NCBI GenBank assembly: GCA_012800885.1
Contig: JAAZIL010000083.1
Coordinates: 1 to 30,567 of the forward strand
Reading direction: 5' to 3'
Length of the DNA stretch: 30,567 nucleotides
DNA from: Candidatus Dojkabacteria bacterium
GTDB taxonomy: Bacteria; Patescibacteriota; Dojkabacteria; SC72
Shown: positions 16,273-24,619 of the stretch, in pieces
Layout: each line of letters begins with the position of its first letter
Numbering within the stretch: the stretch's first letter is position 1
Translations under genes and position numbers: made by a program
Notes under the pieces: model-generated
The model's database searches: none
Seen by the model: only the letters and a program-made list of their open reading frames with translations
What the model was told of the DNA's origin: nothing

Positions 16273-18547
16273 AATCTTCTTCAACCACCTCTTTCTTTAA
16301 TTCCTCAATCTCTTCTAAATCTTTCATGTCATTGTCTCCCCCTAACTCCTCTATTGAATCCACTATACCTTGATAGATATCTCCAATATCTAGCTCATTT
16401 ACCTCTAACACCTGTTTTGCTGCTTGAAGATATCCAACTGCATTCTCAATATCTCCCTTCTCTTGTAAAACCCTAGCAGCGAGTACTAATGATGGAACAT
16501 GTTGCCCATTGACATTCAATACACTATTAAAAGCATTCAACGCTTTGTCATATTTCTCTTGTATCATAAAGATCTGGCCTGCTTTATAGTATGAATCATA
16601 ATCTAAAGGTACAAGATTTATACAACTCTGAAGTGCCATTAGAGCATCTTCTGCATAATCACCAAATCCTACACTAATTAATCCTAGATATACAGAAGCT
16701 CTTGTATTCCAATTAGAATACAGGAATTTAGATGTAGATACCGCCTCTTTAGAAAGATCAATAGCTATATTCCTCCAGAGAGAAACCTCAGTTAAGAGTG
16801 CCTCTTGTTCTTCCTTTGTTGCATCAGAATGTTTCTCACTCAGCAAACTAATTATCTCTATCGCTATTAAACTAGATTTCCTGTTAATAAAAGGACTTCT
16901 TCTGTTGTATCTCAATGCTTTATCATAGTATCCAGCTAATCTGTGTAAATATGCCTCTCTCTCCTCCAAAGATATATCTCCTTCATACTGTTCATATTCT
17001 CTTGCTTGTTCAATATTGTATGCCTCAGCTCTTACAATGTAAGCATCACTTGCATTTTTTACTAAGAGAGATATTAAACCGATTGTAACAATTAGTGTAA
17101 CTAGAACAGTTAAGAACCAATTAATCCCCTCCATTGTTTTGTTCATATCTTTTGTCATGTCACCCACATTAACAGCCCAGAACTTAAGAAGAAATTCATC
17201 ACTCTTCTTCTCTCTGTTTGTATAAAGGACAAAAAGGAGAGTTAGAATAACAAGTAGGAAGTAGAGAAGGAAAGAGAAGGGAACAAAAGCAGAGCCAAGA
17301 AATACGTAGAAAGCAATTATCCCTAGTAAAAAGGATGTTACTTTTTCATCTTTAGTAGAACTAAACTCTTTAACTAATGTTCTGATGAATACAATTCCTA
17401 ATAATATCCATACTATAATACCTATCAATCCTCTGTTTGCTAATATTGTAAATATCTCATTAGAACCAACAATAAATGATGTATTACCTAAAGCAATTAT
17501 GCCTTCTGTAACAGGCTTGTACCTATTGTATGCTATTGCAAATGAATCATTCCCTAATCCAACTACACCTCTGAAGAAATCATCTACTATTGAAGAGCTA
17601 GAAACAGTCCATGAAATATCTGTACCAAGAGTAATAGGTACAATAGTATCAAAAGATTTACCTAATACAGAATCTCTAAAAGAATCATACTGGAACCCAA
17701 TACTAAACAGAAGTGCCAATGCAGAGAGAACAAAGAAACCAACAGGTAGAACTTTGAGAGATTTCTCCAAGTATATCCAGAGAAATAGGCAAACAACTAA
17801 CATTACAACTAAGATTAATACTGGAATTAATGCACCGTGACTTACTGAAAATATCGGTAGAGCAACTAGTGATATACCCATTACTAATATTGGGAATATA
17901 GCTGATTGGAATCTTTTCGCCTTCATATGCTCAACAAGCAACAAAAGACTCAAGAAGATTCCTACACCTGTAACTAACATTATCTCTAAGAAAGAGAAAG
18001 ATAGAGGTAACCCTACCGCAAAGAATTCACCTACAAAAGGTATCCAACTAAATAGCTCTACCTTAAGAACAGAGAGGAAACTTAATAGGATAAGGAAACC
18101 AATACCACCTAATAATATCTCAAGTGATCTAATTAATTCTTTCTTCTCTCGTAAGAAGCCTCTAGCTAAGAAGAAAAATACAAACAGAATAGAGATAACT
18201 AGAAACCCTGTCCCCATCCTACCATCAAATCCCCAGAGAGATATCCATTGATCTCTTGCAAATAGTGTAGATATTAAGAAGGAACCAAACAGAAGTAGAA
18301 ATGCTTTATCCAGAGATGACCTAATAACAGATACTTTACCATCCCATATCCATTTAATTACCTCTAGCAGTATTAATAGTGATGCAAGAAAGACAAAAAG
18401 AATACCTTTCATTTTCTCAGTAGAATCGTAAGGTAAAGGGATGATAAACCAAGGTATAACGAATAGGATAATGTAAAAAAGAAACTTCTGTATTGCAGAT
18501 ATCATCTCAAATACGGAAGATATGTTTTTTTTCTCCAAAGTTGACAT
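16232..18547 (-). CDS. O-antigen-ligase-like membrane protein with C-terminal TPRs
   Basis: 771 residues. The first about 480 contain a dozen or more hydrophobic helices with a larger external loop between later helices (NDSFAIAYNRYKPVTEG), the pattern of Wzy/WaaL-type O-antigen ligases and polymerases. The last about 230 residues are helical with TPR-like pairs (for example YYKAGQIFMIQEKYDKALNAF, then ALVLAARV-like and GDIENAVGYLQAAKQVL). An acidic tail ends it. Such ligase-plus-TPR proteins may transfer sugar polymers or glycosylate proteins at the cell surface. The substrate is unknown. It follows the dnaK terminator with an AT-rich 50-bp leader region. Confidence 0.75.
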   Translation of the reverse strand: MSTLEKKNISSVFEMISAIQKFLFYIILFVIPWFIIPLPYDSTEKMKGILFVFLASLLILLEVIKWIWDGKVSVIRSSLDKAFLLLFGSFLISTLFARDQWISLWGFDGRMGTGFLVISILFVFFFLARGFLREKKELIRSLEILLGGIGFLILLSFLSVLKVELFSWIPFVGEFFAVGLPLSFSFLEIMLVTGVGIFLSLLLLVEHMKAKRFQSAIFPILVMGISLVALPIFSVSHGALIPVLILVVMLVVCLFLWIYLEKSLKVLPVGFFVLSALALLFSIGFQYDSFRDSVLGKSFDTIVPITLGTDISWTVSSSSIVDDFFRGVVGLGNDSFAIAYNRYKPVTEGIIALGNTSFIVGSNEIFTILANRGLIGIIVWILLGIVFIRTLVKEFSSTKDEKVTSFLLGIIAFYVFLGSAFVPFSFLLYFLLVILTLLFVLYTNREKKSDEFLLKFWAVNVGDMTKDMNKTMEGINWFLTVLVTLIVTIGLISLLVKNASDAYIVRAEAYNIEQAREYEQYEGDISLEEREAYLHRLAGYYDKALRYNRRSPFINRKSSLIAIEIISLLSEKHSDATKEEQEALLTEVSLWRNIAIDLSKEAVSTSKFLYSNWNTRASVYLGLISVGFGDYAEDALMALQSCINLVPLDYDSYYKAGQIFMIQEKYDKALNAFNSVLNVNGQHVPSLVLAARVLQEKGDIENAVGYLQAAKQVLEVNELDIGDIYQGIVDSIEELGGDNDMKDLEEIEELKKEVVEEDFTPLPLDEEDLFE

Positions 18548-18594
18548 ATAATTAGGCAGTAAAGATTAAGTATATATATTATAAATGATAACAG

Positions 18595-18623
18595 AAAAAG
18601 GAGGAAGAGAAAACTCCCCCTCC
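18595..18623 (-). terminator. Rho-independent terminator of hrcA-grpE-dnaK
   Basis: On the minus strand GGAGGGGGAG, loop TTTT, CTCTTCCTCC, then TTTTT: a 10-bp stem with two G-T pairs and a T-tract, 11 nt after the dnaK stop. It separates the heat-shock operon from the ligase-like gene, which therefore needs its own promoter in 18548-18594. Confidence 0.9.
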
Positions 18624-18634
18624 TCAATTACTCT

Positions 18635-20533
18635 TTACTCCTCACCTACAACTTCTCCCTCTTTAACTTCCTCTTCTTTCTCCTCTGACTCTTTCTCATC
18701 ACTTTTCTCAGCAGATTCTTCTGAAGCTTTCTCATACATCTTTTTACTTACCTCTTGCATTCTCTCAGTAAGAGAATCTACCTTACTCTCTACCTCTCCT
18801 TCATCGAAATCATCTTTCTCTATCAATTTCTTTATCTCTTCTACACCCTCTTCTAAATCTTTTTTATCACTATCTTCTATCTTGTCTCCACTCTCCTTAA
18901 GAAGTCTCTCAATACTAAAGCATAGAGAATCAGCATTGTTCCTTTTCTCTGCTCTCTCTTTCTTCTTTTTATCCTCCTCTGCATATTTCTCTGCATCTTG
19001 AACCATCTGTTCAATTTCATCTTCTTTAAGACCTGTTGAAGCTGTAATAGTAATCTTCTGTTCCTTGTTTGTAGCTAAATCTTTAGCATTTACATTTAGA
19101 ATACCGTTAGCATCTATTGTAAATACAACCTCTATCTGAGGAATACCTCTGGGTGCAGGTGGGATACCATCTAATACAAATCGACCCAATGTTTTGTTAT
19201 CTATAGCCATCTCTCTCTCTCCTTGTAGAACATGTATCTCTACAGCAGGTTGATTATCAGCAGCAGTACTAAATATCTCCTTTTTCTCTACAGGAATTGT
19301 AGTATTCCTATCCACTAACTTTGTCATAACACCACCCAGAGTTTCTAATCCTAAAGAGAGAGGTGTAACATCTAAAAGTGTAATATCTTTTACATCACCT
19401 CCTAAAACACCACCTTGAATTGCTGCACCAACTGCAACTACTTCATCAGGATTAACACTTTTGTTTGGTTCCTTACCAAATATCTCTTTAACTTTCTTAA
19501 CTACTGCAGGCATTCTAGTCATACCTCCAACTAACAGCACCTCATCAATATCTGAAGCTTTTAATTTTGCATCCTTTAATGCCTTCTCACAAGGCTTAGC
19601 TGTACTATCAATTAAGTCAGCTGTTAATTTCTCTAAATCAGCTTTTGTAATCTTAACCTTAAGATGCTTTGGTCCACTTGAAGTAGCTGTAACATATGGA
19701 ATATTTATCTCTGTTTCTTCTGAAGTAGAAAGCTCTATCTTTGCCTTCTCTGCTGCTTCTTTTAATCTTTGGAGTGCAGTTCGATCCCCTTTCAAATCTA
19801 CCCCATCACTATTGTTAAAATCTTTTACTAATTTATCAATTATTACCTGATCGAAGTCATCACCCCCTAGATGAGTATCTCCATTTGTAGAGAGTACTTC
19901 AAATACCCCATCGCCTATCTCTAGGATTGAGATATCGAATGTACCACCTCCTAAGTCGAATATAGCGACTTTCTCGTCCTTCTTACTATCTAAACCGTAA
20001 GCTAATGCTGCAGCAGTAGGCTCATTTACAATTCTTTTAACATTAAACCCTGCTATCTTACCAGCATCCTTAGTAGCTTGTCTCTGTGAATCATCAAAGT
20101 ACGCAGGTACTGTTATTACAGCATCTGTAACCTTCTCTCCTAAGAACTCCTCTGCATCTTTCTTTAACTTACCGAGAATCTTTGCAGAGATCTCCTGTGA
20201 GGTGTACCACTTATCACCCATCTTAACCTCTACACCATCACTCTTGGATTTTCTCATTTCAAAAGGCAAAAGTTCTTTATCCTTTTTAACCTCAGAGTCA
20301 CTCCAAGACCTACCTATTAATCTCTTTACAGAGTAAATTGTACTCTCTGGGTTTGTAACAGCTTGATTCTTTGCAGGAGTACCTACTAAAGTCTCCCCTT
20401 TGTCATCATATGCAACAACAGAAGGTGTAAGTCTCCCTCCTTGAGAGTTAGCAATTATATTTGCTTTACCACCAGACATATATGCCATAGCACTGTTGGT
20501 GGTACCTAAATCTATTCCGATTATCTTACTCAT
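18635..20533 (-). CDS. dnaK: Hsp70 chaperone DnaK
   Basis: 632 residues. Hallmarks in order: IGIDLGTTNSAMAY (phosphate loop), AVITVPAYFDDSQRQATKDAG, VNEPTAAALAYG, IFDLGGGTFDISIL, VLLVGGMTRMPAVV, the linker after GGDVKDITLLDVTPLSLGLET, and the substrate-binding domain with GIPQIEVVFTIDANGILNV. The tail is strongly acidic (EKSDEKESEEKEEE). It refolds client proteins with GrpE and DnaJ. It is the last gene of hrcA-grpE-dnaK, 17 nt after grpE, and dnaJ does not follow it here. No SD is visible. Confidence 0.98.
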   Translation of the reverse strand: MSKIIGIDLGTTNSAMAYMSGGKANIIANSQGGRLTPSVVAYDDKGETLVGTPAKNQAVTNPESTIYSVKRLIGRSWSDSEVKKDKELLPFEMRKSKSDGVEVKMGDKWYTSQEISAKILGKLKKDAEEFLGEKVTDAVITVPAYFDDSQRQATKDAGKIAGFNVKRIVNEPTAAALAYGLDSKKDEKVAIFDLGGGTFDISILEIGDGVFEVLSTNGDTHLGGDDFDQVIIDKLVKDFNNSDGVDLKGDRTALQRLKEAAEKAKIELSTSEETEINIPYVTATSSGPKHLKVKITKADLEKLTADLIDSTAKPCEKALKDAKLKASDIDEVLLVGGMTRMPAVVKKVKEIFGKEPNKSVNPDEVVAVGAAIQGGVLGGDVKDITLLDVTPLSLGLETLGGVMTKLVDRNTTIPVEKKEIFSTAADNQPAVEIHVLQGEREMAIDNKTLGRFVLDGIPPAPRGIPQIEVVFTIDANGILNVNAKDLATNKEQKITITASTGLKEDEIEQMVQDAEKYAEEDKKKKERAEKRNNADSLCFSIERLLKESGDKIEDSDKKDLEEGVEEIKKLIEKDDFDEGEVESKVDSLTERMQEVSKKMYEKASEESAEKSDEKESEEKEEEVKEGEVVGEE

Positions 20534-20550
20534 ATTAATATATTAATAAT

Positions 20551-21099
20551 TTATTTACTTTTAGTCACAACCACTCTAGATGGTCGTATTACTATCTCAT
20601 CTAACATATATCCAGGTTGTATAACATCATAGATTACACCTGGAGTTTTTCCCTCTACTACAGCTAATGCTTCATGTAAGGATGAGTCATATTTACTCCC
20701 CTTTTCAGGTATATATTTCTTTAAACCTATCTCCTCTAAACCCTTCTCTAAATTTTTAAAAACTTCAGCTATACCGTTGGCCCATGATTCACTTTTTTCA
20801 TCAAACTCTATCTCCTCCTTACTCTTCATCGCCATAGTAAGGTCATCTACTACAACAATTAAACTCTCTGCTAATGTTTTTTTAGATTGGAAGAGAATAG
20901 TATTTAATCTCTTCTGTATATTAGCTTCTAAATTATGATAATCAGCTAATGCTCTTTTAAGCTGATTAATAATCTCTTGTTTTTCATCTTCAACTTTATC
21001 TATTGTAAGAGCTAACTGTCGTATTTTCTCTTGTAACTCTTCTATTTTTGTTGCAGTATTTTTATCTTTTACACTTTTTGTGCTTTTAGTATCTTTCAT
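20551..21099 (-). CDS. grpE: Nucleotide exchange factor GrpE
   Basis: 182 residues. A long charged coiled coil (about 15-75) precedes the compact beta domain, with the signature HEALAVVEGKTPGVIYDVIQ then GYMLDEIVIRPSRVVVTKS. It releases ADP from DnaK. The position between hrcA (18 nt before) and dnaK (17 nt after) fits the classic order. Confidence 0.95.
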   Translation of the reverse strand: MKDTKSTKSVKDKNTATKIEELQEKIRQLALTIDKVEDEKQEIINQLKRALADYHNLEANIQKRLNTILFQSKKTLAESLIVVVDDLTMAMKSKEEIEFDEKSESWANGIAEVFKNLEKGLEEIGLKKYIPEKGSKYDSSLHEALAVVEGKTPGVIYDVIQPGYMLDEIVIRPSRVVVTKSK

Positions 21100-21117
21100 A
21101 CATCATTGATATACATT

Positions 21118-21843
21118 TTAACTCCAACCCTTCATTGCATTATGCATTGAACTCTGTACCTCTCTTAGAGCAGGGATATTTTTAGCATAATCCATTCTTT
21201 TAGAGCCAATCAACCCTATATGCGAACTATCTGTATCCCAGAAAGGTAATGTAGTAAACATCATTGTACACTCTCCTAAATCTTTAATACCAGATTCTTC
21301 ACCTATTACTAATGACACACCGGTACTACTGTATCTCTCCATTAATTTGTTCAAAAAGGCACTATCCTCTAATATATTTACTATTCTCTGTACCTTTTCC
21401 CAATCTCTTAACTCTTCATATTTAAATAGATTAGATAATCCCCAATACCTTGGTAACTGATCCATTACGACAAAGACAATACTCTCTGTTTCCTCTGAGA
21501 GAATTTTTAGTATTGAATTAAGAACTGATTCTTTAGAAAACCTATCTCTAAAGATACCTTGCCTTATTTCAATTGTTATTAACGGATTTAAAGAGCAACT
21601 ACCTAGTATGTTACTAACATACATACGTAGAGCCTGATCTGTTGGATATCTTCCAGATGAGATGTGGCTCTTTCTAAGAAGACCCATCTCCATTAATCTC
21701 GCCATTTCATTCCTTATTGTTGCTGAACTAACCCCTAAATCATACTTCTCCAGCAGAGAGAGTGAGCCTACCTCATCAGGGCTCTCCATAAATTCATTTA
21801 TTATTGCCATCAAAATTTCTCTCTGTCTCTCTGTAATATCCAT
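21118..21843 (-). CDS. hrcA: Heat-inducible repressor HrcA (short form)
   Basis: I place the start at the ATG at 21843 (MDITERQREIL), giving 241 residues. A TTG four codons upstream (21855) lies inside the CIRCE repeat and is unlikely. The N-terminus is the HrcA winged helix (VSSATIRNEMARLMEMGLL then HISSGRYPTDQALRMYV). The C-terminus keeps the LIGSKRMDYAKNIPAL family ending. Usual HrcA proteins are about 340 residues, so about 100 are missing from the middle dimerisation/GAF-like part. It should repress its own operon and groESL by binding CIRCE. Confidence 0.93.
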   Translation of the reverse strand: MDITERQREILMAIINEFMESPDEVGSLSLLEKYDLGVSSATIRNEMARLMEMGLLRKSHISSGRYPTDQALRMYVSNILGSCSLNPLITIEIRQGIFRDRFSKESVLNSILKILSEETESIVFVVMDQLPRYWGLSNLFKYEELRDWEKVQRIVNILEDSAFLNKLMERYSSTGVSLVIGEESGIKDLGECTMMFTTLPFWDTDSSHIGLIGSKRMDYAKNIPALREVQSSMHNAMKGWS

Positions 21844-21844
21844 A

Positions 21845-21871
21845 TTAGCACTCAATCAGGTTACCTGCTAA
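21845..21871 (-). promoter_or_regulatory. CIRCE operator of hrcA-grpE-dnaK
   Basis: An inverted repeat TTAGCA (21845-21850) and TGCTAA (21866-21871) with 15 nt between, the CIRCE geometry. Read on the minus strand the distal arm is a perfect GAGTGCTAA; the promoter-proximal arm is TTAGCAGGT. It lies between the -10 box and the hrcA ATG, so a bound repressor would block the start of transcription. Confidence 0.9.
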
Positions 21872-21872
21872 G

Positions 21873-21901
21873 AGTATATTGCCTAATTTTAAATATGTCA
21901 A
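21873..21901 (-). promoter_or_regulatory. Promoter of hrcA-grpE-dnaK
   Basis: TTGACA (21896-21901), a 17-nt spacer, TATACT (21873-21878). This is a near-consensus housekeeping promoter. The predicted start falls in the CIRCE arm, leaving a leader of about 23 nt to the ATG at 21843. Confidence 0.88.
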
Positions 21902-21938
21902 CTATTTAGATGAACTTTTTTAAAAAAGAGAAATAGTT
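21900..21938. repeat. Nested inverted repeats between divergent promoters
   Basis: AACTATTT (21900-21907) and AAATAGTT (21931-21938) flank a 14-bp palindrome CTTTTTTAAAAAAG (21915-21928). They lie between the hrcA and rplY promoters, the first arm overlapping the end of the hrcA -35. It could be a protein-binding site or a bent AT-rich element. Confidence 0.35.
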
Positions 21939-21965
21939 TACCCTGCTATTACTAGATTAGTAGCA

Positions 21966-21994
21966 TTGATAAATGGGTATAACTTTGCTATACT
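21966..21994 (+). promoter_or_regulatory. Promoter of rplY
   Basis: TTGATA (21966-21971), a 17-nt spacer, TATACT (21989-21994) with TGC just before the -10. The -10 ends 10 nt before the ATG at 22005, so the mRNA leader would be only about 4 nt. Confidence 0.75.
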
Positions 21995-22004
21995 CTCATT
22001 CGTT

Positions 22005-22700
22005 ATGGAAACGCTACTATTAAATAAAAGAGATGCAAGAGGGAAAAAAGTAAAACAACTTAGAAAAGAAGGAGTAATACCTGCTGTTGTATACAATGCT
22101 AAAGGTGATTCTACAAATGTATCTCTAAGTGAAACAGATGCAAATTGGCTTTTGAGAAATACTACCTCTACCTCTATCATTGATGCTAAATTAGATAAAA
22201 AAGAGTTTAAAACAGTTGTCAAAGAATTTGACTTACACCCTGTTACTGAGAAAGTAAACCATGTTTCTCTCTTTCAAATCGATGAAGATGCCCCTATGAC
22301 ATTTACCTTACCTTTCAATATTGTAGGAACTGCTCCTGCTGTAAAGAACAATCTTGGAGTAATGGTTAATGTATTAGATAGTATAGAGGTAAGATGTACA
22401 TTGAAAGACTTAGTACCTTTTATAGAGGTAGATGTATCCAATCTAAACCATCCAGGAGAAACTATTGCTCTTGATGATTTAGATTTCCCTAAAGGTATGT
22501 CTTTAATGAATGAGGAACTACAGAGTGCTACTATTGTTACTATTACGGAACTTCAGAAAGAAGAAGAGATTATAGTTGAAGATACAGAGGAAGAAGAGAT
22601 ACCTGAGGGAGAGGAAGTGCCTGAAGGAGAAGAGATACCCGAAGGAGAAGGAAGAGAGCAAGATGATTCTCAACCTACCTCTGAAGAACAAAGAGGGTAA
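22005..22700 (+). CDS. rplY: Ribosomal protein L25 (Ctc family)
   Basis: 231 residues from the ATG at 22005 (METLLLNKRDARGKKVKQLRKEGVIPAVVYNAKG), the usual L25/Ctc opening. An in-frame TTG at 21966 is the -35 box of the promoter, so it is not used. The N-terminal about 95 residues are the 5S rRNA-binding L25 domain and the next about 90 are the Ctc-type beta domain (VEVDVSNLNHPGETIALDDL). The C-terminal tail is very acidic, with three copies of a PEGEE-like unit (22599-22650). L25 stabilises 5S rRNA in the large subunit; Ctc forms are often stress-linked. It is divergent from hrcA. Confidence 0.92.
   Translation: METLLLNKRDARGKKVKQLRKEGVIPAVVYNAKGDSTNVSLSETDANWLLRNTTSTSIIDAKLDKKEFKTVVKEFDLHPVTEKVNHVSLFQIDEDAPMTFTLPFNIVGTAPAVKNNLGVMVNVLDSIEVRCTLKDLVPFIEVDVSNLNHPGETIALDDLDFPKGMSLMNEELQSATIVTITELQKEEEIIVEDTEEEEIPEGEEVPEGEEIPEGEGREQDDSQPTSEEQRG
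22599..22650 (+). repeat. Short tandem repeat coding (I/V)PEGEE in the L25 tail
   Basis: Three 18-bp units, encoding IPEGEE, VPEGEE and IPEGEG, end the acidic tail of L25. The copies differ at several third positions, so the peptide is conserved better than the DNA. Confidence 0.8.
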
Positions 22701-22725
22701 TCTTCCTTTTTATACTCTTTCCTTT

Positions 22726-22731
22726 TATAAT
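22726..22731 (+). promoter_or_regulatory. -10 box for the glycosyltransferase gene
   Basis: TATAAT ends 11 nt before the ATG at 22743, in the 42-bp gap after rplY. No clear -35. Transcription from rplY may also read through. Confidence 0.35.
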
Positions 22732-22742
22732 ACTACAATATT

Positions 22743-23681
22743 ATGATTTCAATAATTATTACTTCATGGAAAGAACCTAATACCATTGCAAAATGTATTA
22801 GGAGTATTGCAGAGAGCAATTATTCAGGTCTAAGAGGTGAATATGAAATTTTACAAGTCTCTCCTGATAAAGAAACTTTAGATGCTGGTAAGAAAGAAGC
22901 AGATAGTTTAAATCTCTCCTCTAAAGAATATATACAGATAAAAGATCCTAAGAAAGGAAAACCTTATGCTCTAAAGATGGCAATTAAAAAAGCTAAGGGT
23001 GATATTCTAATATTCACAGATGGGGATACGTATTTCGGTAAACAAGCTGTCTTTCATCTCATAGAACCATTTGAAAACAGTAATATATATGGTGTTAGTG
23101 GTAGACCTGTCTCTAGTGATAAACGAGATAGTATGATGAGATACTGGGGACACCTACTCTCTGATTCTGCACATCACAGAAGATCTACAGTAATGGAGAA
23201 GGTAGCAAACAGAGAGTACTACATCAGTAAAAAGGACTTCTTCCCTATGAGTGGATACATAATGGCTTGTAGGAAACTAAAGATAGATATACCAGAAGAT
23301 GTATTATCTGATGATGCCTATATATCTTACTGTATAAGGAATTTAGGCAAAGAGATTGGATATGCTCCTAAAGCAAAATGTTATGTTAAATTTCCACAAA
23401 ATCTTAATGATTATTACAAACAGAAAGTAAGATCCTTAGGAGGATTTATACAGTTAAAAAAGTACAATGTATTTCAGAAAGATGCACAGAGTAGGAGTTT
23501 CTTTATTGAACTTAAATACTCTCTGTTTGTACTACAATATCCAAAGAGTATTAAAGAGATGTTATGGTCAATAGCACTCTTTCCTGTTAGGTTAATAACA
23601 TGGTTAAAGATATATTGGGATAGAGTAGTAGTTAAAAAAGAATTCAAAGAGAGTTGGGTAAGGATAGATAGTACTAAGTAA
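22743..23681 (+). CDS. Family 2 glycosyltransferase
   Basis: 312 residues with a GT-A fold. The N-terminus ISIIITSWKEPNTIAKCIRS is the nucleotide-sugar strand, D-G-D at 93-95 (FTDGDTYF) is the metal-binding DxD motif, D-D at 190-191 (LSDDAY) fits the catalytic acidic pair, and QKVRSLGG at 227-234 resembles the QxxRW-like acceptor motif of processive enzymes. The C-terminal part (about 260-295) is hydrophobic or amphipathic and may sit on the membrane. It probably makes a surface glycan or glycolipid. The acceptor is unknown. Its TAA directly abuts the rpsG TAA on the other strand. Confidence 0.85.
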   Translation: MISIIITSWKEPNTIAKCIRSIAESNYSGLRGEYEILQVSPDKETLDAGKKEADSLNLSSKEYIQIKDPKKGKPYALKMAIKKAKGDILIFTDGDTYFGKQAVFHLIEPFENSNIYGVSGRPVSSDKRDSMMRYWGHLLSDSAHHRRSTVMEKVANREYYISKKDFFPMSGYIMACRKLKIDIPEDVLSDDAYISYCIRNLGKEIGYAPKAKCYVKFPQNLNDYYKQKVRSLGGFIQLKKYNVFQKDAQSRSFFIELKYSLFVLQYPKSIKEMLWSIALFPVRLITWLKIYWDRVVVKKEFKESWVRIDSTK

Positions 23682-24149
23682 TTACCATCTAAAGTGAGCA
23701 AATGCCTTGTTTGCTTCTGCCATTCTCTCTACATCATTTTTCTTCTTTACAGCATCTCCCTCACCTTTAAAGGCATCTAACATCTCATTACTTAGTAACA
23801 GATCAAATGCTTTACCTGTTTTAGATCTTGCGATATCAACTAACCATCTTACTGCTAAAGTTTCCTGTCTTCTAGGATTAACTGGAACTGGTATCTGATA
23901 GTTTGCACCACCAACCCTTCTTGACTTAACTTCAAGAGCTGGCCTTATATTATCAATAGCTGTATGTACGAACTCTATTACAGGTATATTACTTTTTTTA
24001 GAACCTGATTCAATAGCTGAATATACTAATGTCTCTGCTAAAGATTTCTTCCCTCCTTGCATTACCTTAGTAACAAGCCTACCTATAACTTCATCATTGT
24101 ATTTTCTATCTTTAGCTATTACTCTCTTTTTAGCTCTCTTTCCTCTCAT
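23682..24149 (-). CDS. rpsG: Ribosomal protein S7
   Basis: 155 residues, normal length. It begins MRGKRAKKRVIAKDRKYND and has the conserved VMQGGKKSLAETLVYSA, VKSRRVGGANYQIPVPV, LAVRWLVDIAR and C-terminal ANKAFAHFRW. S7 starts assembly of the 30S head by binding 16S rRNA. It follows rpsL by 17 nt. The usual next genes fusA and tuf are absent: a convergent glycosyltransferase follows. Confidence 0.97.
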   Translation of the reverse strand: MRGKRAKKRVIAKDRKYNDEVIGRLVTKVMQGGKKSLAETLVYSAIESGSKKSNIPVIEFVHTAIDNIRPALEVKSRRVGGANYQIPVPVNPRRQETLAVRWLVDIARSKTGKAFDLLLSNEMLDAFKGEGDAVKKKNDVERMAEANKAFAHFRW

Positions 24150-24166
24150 TTAAATAATCATTAATA

Positions 24167-24583
24167 TTATTCTTTAGATGAACTCTTAACTCCATATTTT
24201 GATCTAGCTTGCTTTCTTCCTTGAACACCAGCAGTATCGTACTTACCTCTTACAACTATATACTTAACACCAGGCAGATCTCTTTTTTTACCAGCCTTTA
24301 CCATCACAACTGAGTGCTCCTGTAAATTATGTCCCTCTCCTGGTATATATGCTGTTACTTCCATACCGTTTGATAACCTTACCCTTGCAACTTTCCTCAG
24401 TGCTGAGTTAGGTTTCTTAGGTGTCATTGTTTTAACCTGTAAACATACTCCTCTTTTAAAAGGACTATTTACCCTCTTGTATCTATTCTTCAAAGGGTTA
24501 TAGTTAGTAGCTAGTCCGATATATTTCGTATCTTTCTTCTCCGCTGTCCTAGGTTTTCTTACTAATTGATTTATTGTTGGCAT
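24167..24583 (-). CDS. rpsL: Ribosomal protein S12
   Basis: 138 residues. MPTINQLVRKPR opens it; TMTPKKPNSALRKVARVRLSNG and AYIPGEGHNLQEHSVV are the decoding-centre signature, with the Lys that alters streptomycin response (in TPKKPNS) present. DLPGVKYIVVRG and RKQARSKYG close it. It has an added segment of about 15 residues near the N-terminus (IGLATNYNPLKNRYKRVNSP). It lies 25 nt after rpoC and may have its own promoter. Confidence 0.97.
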   Translation of the reverse strand: MPTINQLVRKPRTAEKKDTKYIGLATNYNPLKNRYKRVNSPFKRGVCLQVKTMTPKKPNSALRKVARVRLSNGMEVTAYIPGEGHNLQEHSVVMVKAGKKRDLPGVKYIVVRGKYDTAGVQGRKQARSKYGVKSSSKE

Positions 24584-24590
24584 GGTTCGT

Positions 24591-24619
24591 ATTATACTAC
24601 AAAAACAATTATATTTTAA
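24591..24619 (-). promoter_or_regulatory. Possible promoter of rpsL-rpsG
   Basis: TATAAT (24591-24596) ends 7 nt before the rpsL ATG, with a weak TTAAAA 17 nt upstream (about 24614-24619) inside the end of rpoC. If used, the mRNA would be leaderless. There is no SD before rpsL. Confidence 0.4.

Noticed and set aside
21844..21855. TTG start for HrcA four codons upstream
   Set aside because: It lies within the CIRCE inverted repeat; the ATG at 21843 begins the conserved ITERQREIL segment.
21966..22004. TTG start for L25 giving 13 extra residues
   Set aside because: TTGATA is the -35 box of a good promoter whose -10 lies at 21989-21994; the family start is METLLLNKR at 22005.
22686..22715. Terminator after rplY
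   Set aside because: Only a 5-bp GAAGA/TCTTC stem with a 13-nt loop before a T-run; too weak to call.
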